Below are positions 62,747 through 64,000 of a DNA stretch of 64,000 nucleotides, piece after piece. The notes beneath the pieces are model-generated. The model worked only from the letters and a program-made list of their open reading frames with translations, was not told the origin of the DNA and did not search any database. Made by a program: the position numbers and the translations under genes. Origin of the DNA: Acetobacter musti (GTDB lineage Bacteria; Pseudomonadota; Alphaproteobacteria; Acetobacterales; Acetobacteraceae); the NCBI RefSeq assembly GCF_011516835.1, contig NZ_WOTB01000014.1, forward strand, positions 58,258-122,257, written 5' to 3'. Each line of letters begins with the position of its first letter. Position 1 is the stretch's first letter.

Positions 62747-63890
62747 ATGGAGGTATGGCTTGTACCCTTTCTGGCCGCACTGGGTCACAAAGCGCAAAGA
62801 GCGATGTGTCCGGCTTATATTGCAGGCCTGATCGGACCTGGTGACCGCAAGAGCGTGTAGCCTATGGCGCGCGCAGTGGCGATATCACTTATGACCGGCT
62901 GCATCATTTCATCAGTGCTGGTGTGTGGCCGGTGTTTGGGACAGTGCGCCGCTTGAGGCTGCTCTGTGGCGCCATGCTGACCATCTGGTTGGCGGCGAGC
63001 GCTCGTGGCTGATCATTGATGATACCTCCCTTCCAAAAAGGGAAAATATTCTGTTGGCGTGCCGCCCCAATATGCTTCGACCCTGGGCAAGAAAGCGAAT
63101 TGTCAGACACTGCTGTCCGTGATACTGGCTTCACGTGAAGTGCAACTGATGCTGTCACTCCGTCTGCTTCTGCCTGATGTCTGGACAGCAGATCCGGCAC
63201 GCCTGAAACGGGCTGGTGTTCCACCGGAACACTATGGCACCTGGACAAAGCCGGAGATGGCGATCGATGAGATCGATCGCCTCTGTGCCGCAGGTGTCTG
63301 TTTTGGCTGAGTTCTTGCGGATGCAGGTTATGGCTTGTCTGCCCGTTCCGTCAGGCCTTAAGCGCGCGGGAGCTGCGCTGGGCGGTTGGGATACCACGTC
63401 ATCAGAAAGTTTATTCCGCTGATGTGGAACTCGTGTTTCCGGCTAGGAAACGCAGCCCATCCCGGATGCATCCGGTACCGGATCAGCAATCCGTTCACGC
63501 CCATAAGATACGGGAAACTGCAACATGGCGTAGGGTCAGCTGGCGTTGTGGAACCAGAGGCGGCCCGGCGGCCCGCTTTGCAGCCATGTGGATACGCGTT
63601 GCAGGTGGTCCAGCCCAGCGGATCGGTGGCCGGACGGCCCAGCACATGCCCGGGAGGAAGCCTGGCTGATTGGCGGGCATCGTTCCACCGAAGAACGGAA
63701 ATACTATCTGTTCAATCTGCCTGCCGACACATTCCTCAGGCTACTGGCGGCTGCAATCAAGGCCCGATGGGTCTGCGAACAGGCGCATCAGCAACTCAAG
63801 GAGGAACTGGGCCTGGATCACTTTGAAGGGCGATCATGGACAGGCCTGCACCGGCACGCCCATGATATTCATGATGGCTACGCTTTTTAG
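62747..63890 (+). pseudogene. Decayed IS701-family transposase
   Basis: Transposase fragments follow one another in different frames: MEVWLVPFLAALGHKAQRAM to GPGDRKSV then a stop (62747); DRLHHFISAGVW and SWLIIDDTSLPK (to about 63035); PPQYASTLGKKANCQTLLSV to EIDRLCAAGVCFG (63062-63307); [20 protein letters not shown] (about 63535-63600); [20 protein letters not shown] to [20 protein letters not shown] and HFEGRSW (to 63840). Together they follow the order of IS701-type DDE transposases known from acetic acid bacteria. At least four frame changes and a stop codon make it inactive. It ends at YAF-stop, where the IS5-like element begins. Confidence 0.8.
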
Positions 63891-63899
63891 GCTCAGGAC

Positions 63900-64000
63900 T
63901 TATTCTCTGAGCCAGAAGATGAAGGTTGCTGCGATATGGATTGCGGACAAGAATGTATGGGCGCAGCGATCGTATCGGGTCGCAACACGTCGCCGGTCTT
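63900..64000 (-). CDS. IS5-family transposase, C-terminal end (cut by window edge)
   Basis: On the minus strand the last 32 codons read DRRRVATRYDRCAHTFLSAI then HIAATFIFWLRE and TAA, matching the conserved C-terminus of IS5-family DDE transposases (RRIATRYDKLARNFLAAVHL pattern). The rest lies beyond base 64000. Between its stop and the IS701 remnant lies a short segment with GGCTCAG (63890-63896) and CTGAGCC (63907-63913), a small dyad at the presumed element end. TAG at 63888-63890 could be the TNA target of this family. Confidence 0.7.
   Translation of the reverse strand, partial: DRRRVATRYDRCAHTFLSAIHIAATFIFWLRE

Noticed and set aside
1..64000. Search for CRISPR arrays, rRNA and tRNA genes
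   Set aside because: No regularly spaced direct repeats and no recognisable tRNA or rRNA sequence were seen by eye; repeats present are hairpin elements of irregular spacing.

Overview
The window looks like chromosomal DNA of an acetic acid bacterium (Acetobacteraceae; Gluconobacter/Komagataeibacter/Gluconacetobacter type). This is inferred from a GC-rich background, a fused transaldolase/glucose-6-phosphate isomerase inside a pentose phosphate operon, a sorbosone-dehydrogenase-like PQQ enzyme, an OprB-type porin, and many intergenic hairpin repeats of the kind common in this family. No species can be fixed from the sequence alone.

Layout. 1-0.8 kb: AT-rich 3' end of an AAA/OLD-like ATPase with a TOPRIM-like tail, unlike its neighbours in base composition. 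1.1-6.4 kb (minus): a 1772-residue modular protein (lamin-tail, EEP nuclease, beta-repeat, Hint, two copies of a short 'GWA' module, glycosyltransferase). 7.1-15 kb: Tat-exported phosphoesterase, Bcr/CflA efflux pump, PQQ-type sugar dehydrogenase, TonB-dependent receptor, separated by repeats. 15.3-18.5 kb: xseA with a small membrane protein, divergent from purD. 18.7-28.6 kb: an almost complete pentose phosphate/gluconate operon in one direction: tkt, tal-pgi, gnd, two HAD phosphatases, pgl, rpiA, gntK. 28.8-31.9 kb: hemC and hemD divergent from tsaD. 32.4-47.3 kb: an aldehyde dehydrogenase followed by an apparent aromatic-acid catabolic cluster: two 4,5-dihydroxyphthalate-decarboxylase-like proteins, a LysR regulator with two HTH domains, porin, 4-oxalomesaconate hydratase, lactonase-like amidohydrolase, MFS carrier, HpcH/HpaI aldolase, ThDP enzyme, extradiol dioxygenase. 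47.8-56.4 kb: beta-propeller protein, S10 peptidase, ferredoxin-NADP reductase, glutathione reductase, AmtB, small secreted protein. 56.6-62.7 kb: a second Hint-glycosyltransferase protein (1137 residues) and two lower-GC glycosyltransferases. 62.7-64 kb: decayed IS701-like transposase abutting the end of an IS5-like element.

The most unusual content is the pair of large proteins at about 1-6 kb and 57-60 kb. They share a collinear C-terminal half (Hint, GWA module, glycosyltransferase) but carry unrelated N-terminal halves (secreted-type nuclease versus AIDA-like repeat). A conserved Cys at the start of the Hint module suggests self-cleavage into an N-terminal effector or surface piece and a glycosyltransferase. 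This is inference. The second candidate for new biology is the aromatic cluster, whose gene combination does not match the textbook lig or pmd sets.

Two repeat families dominate the intergenic space: a short hairpin element often lying next to genes or in head-to-head pairs, and a roughly 235-bp element with terminal inverted repeats resembling a MITE. No tRNA, rRNA or CRISPR array was recognised.
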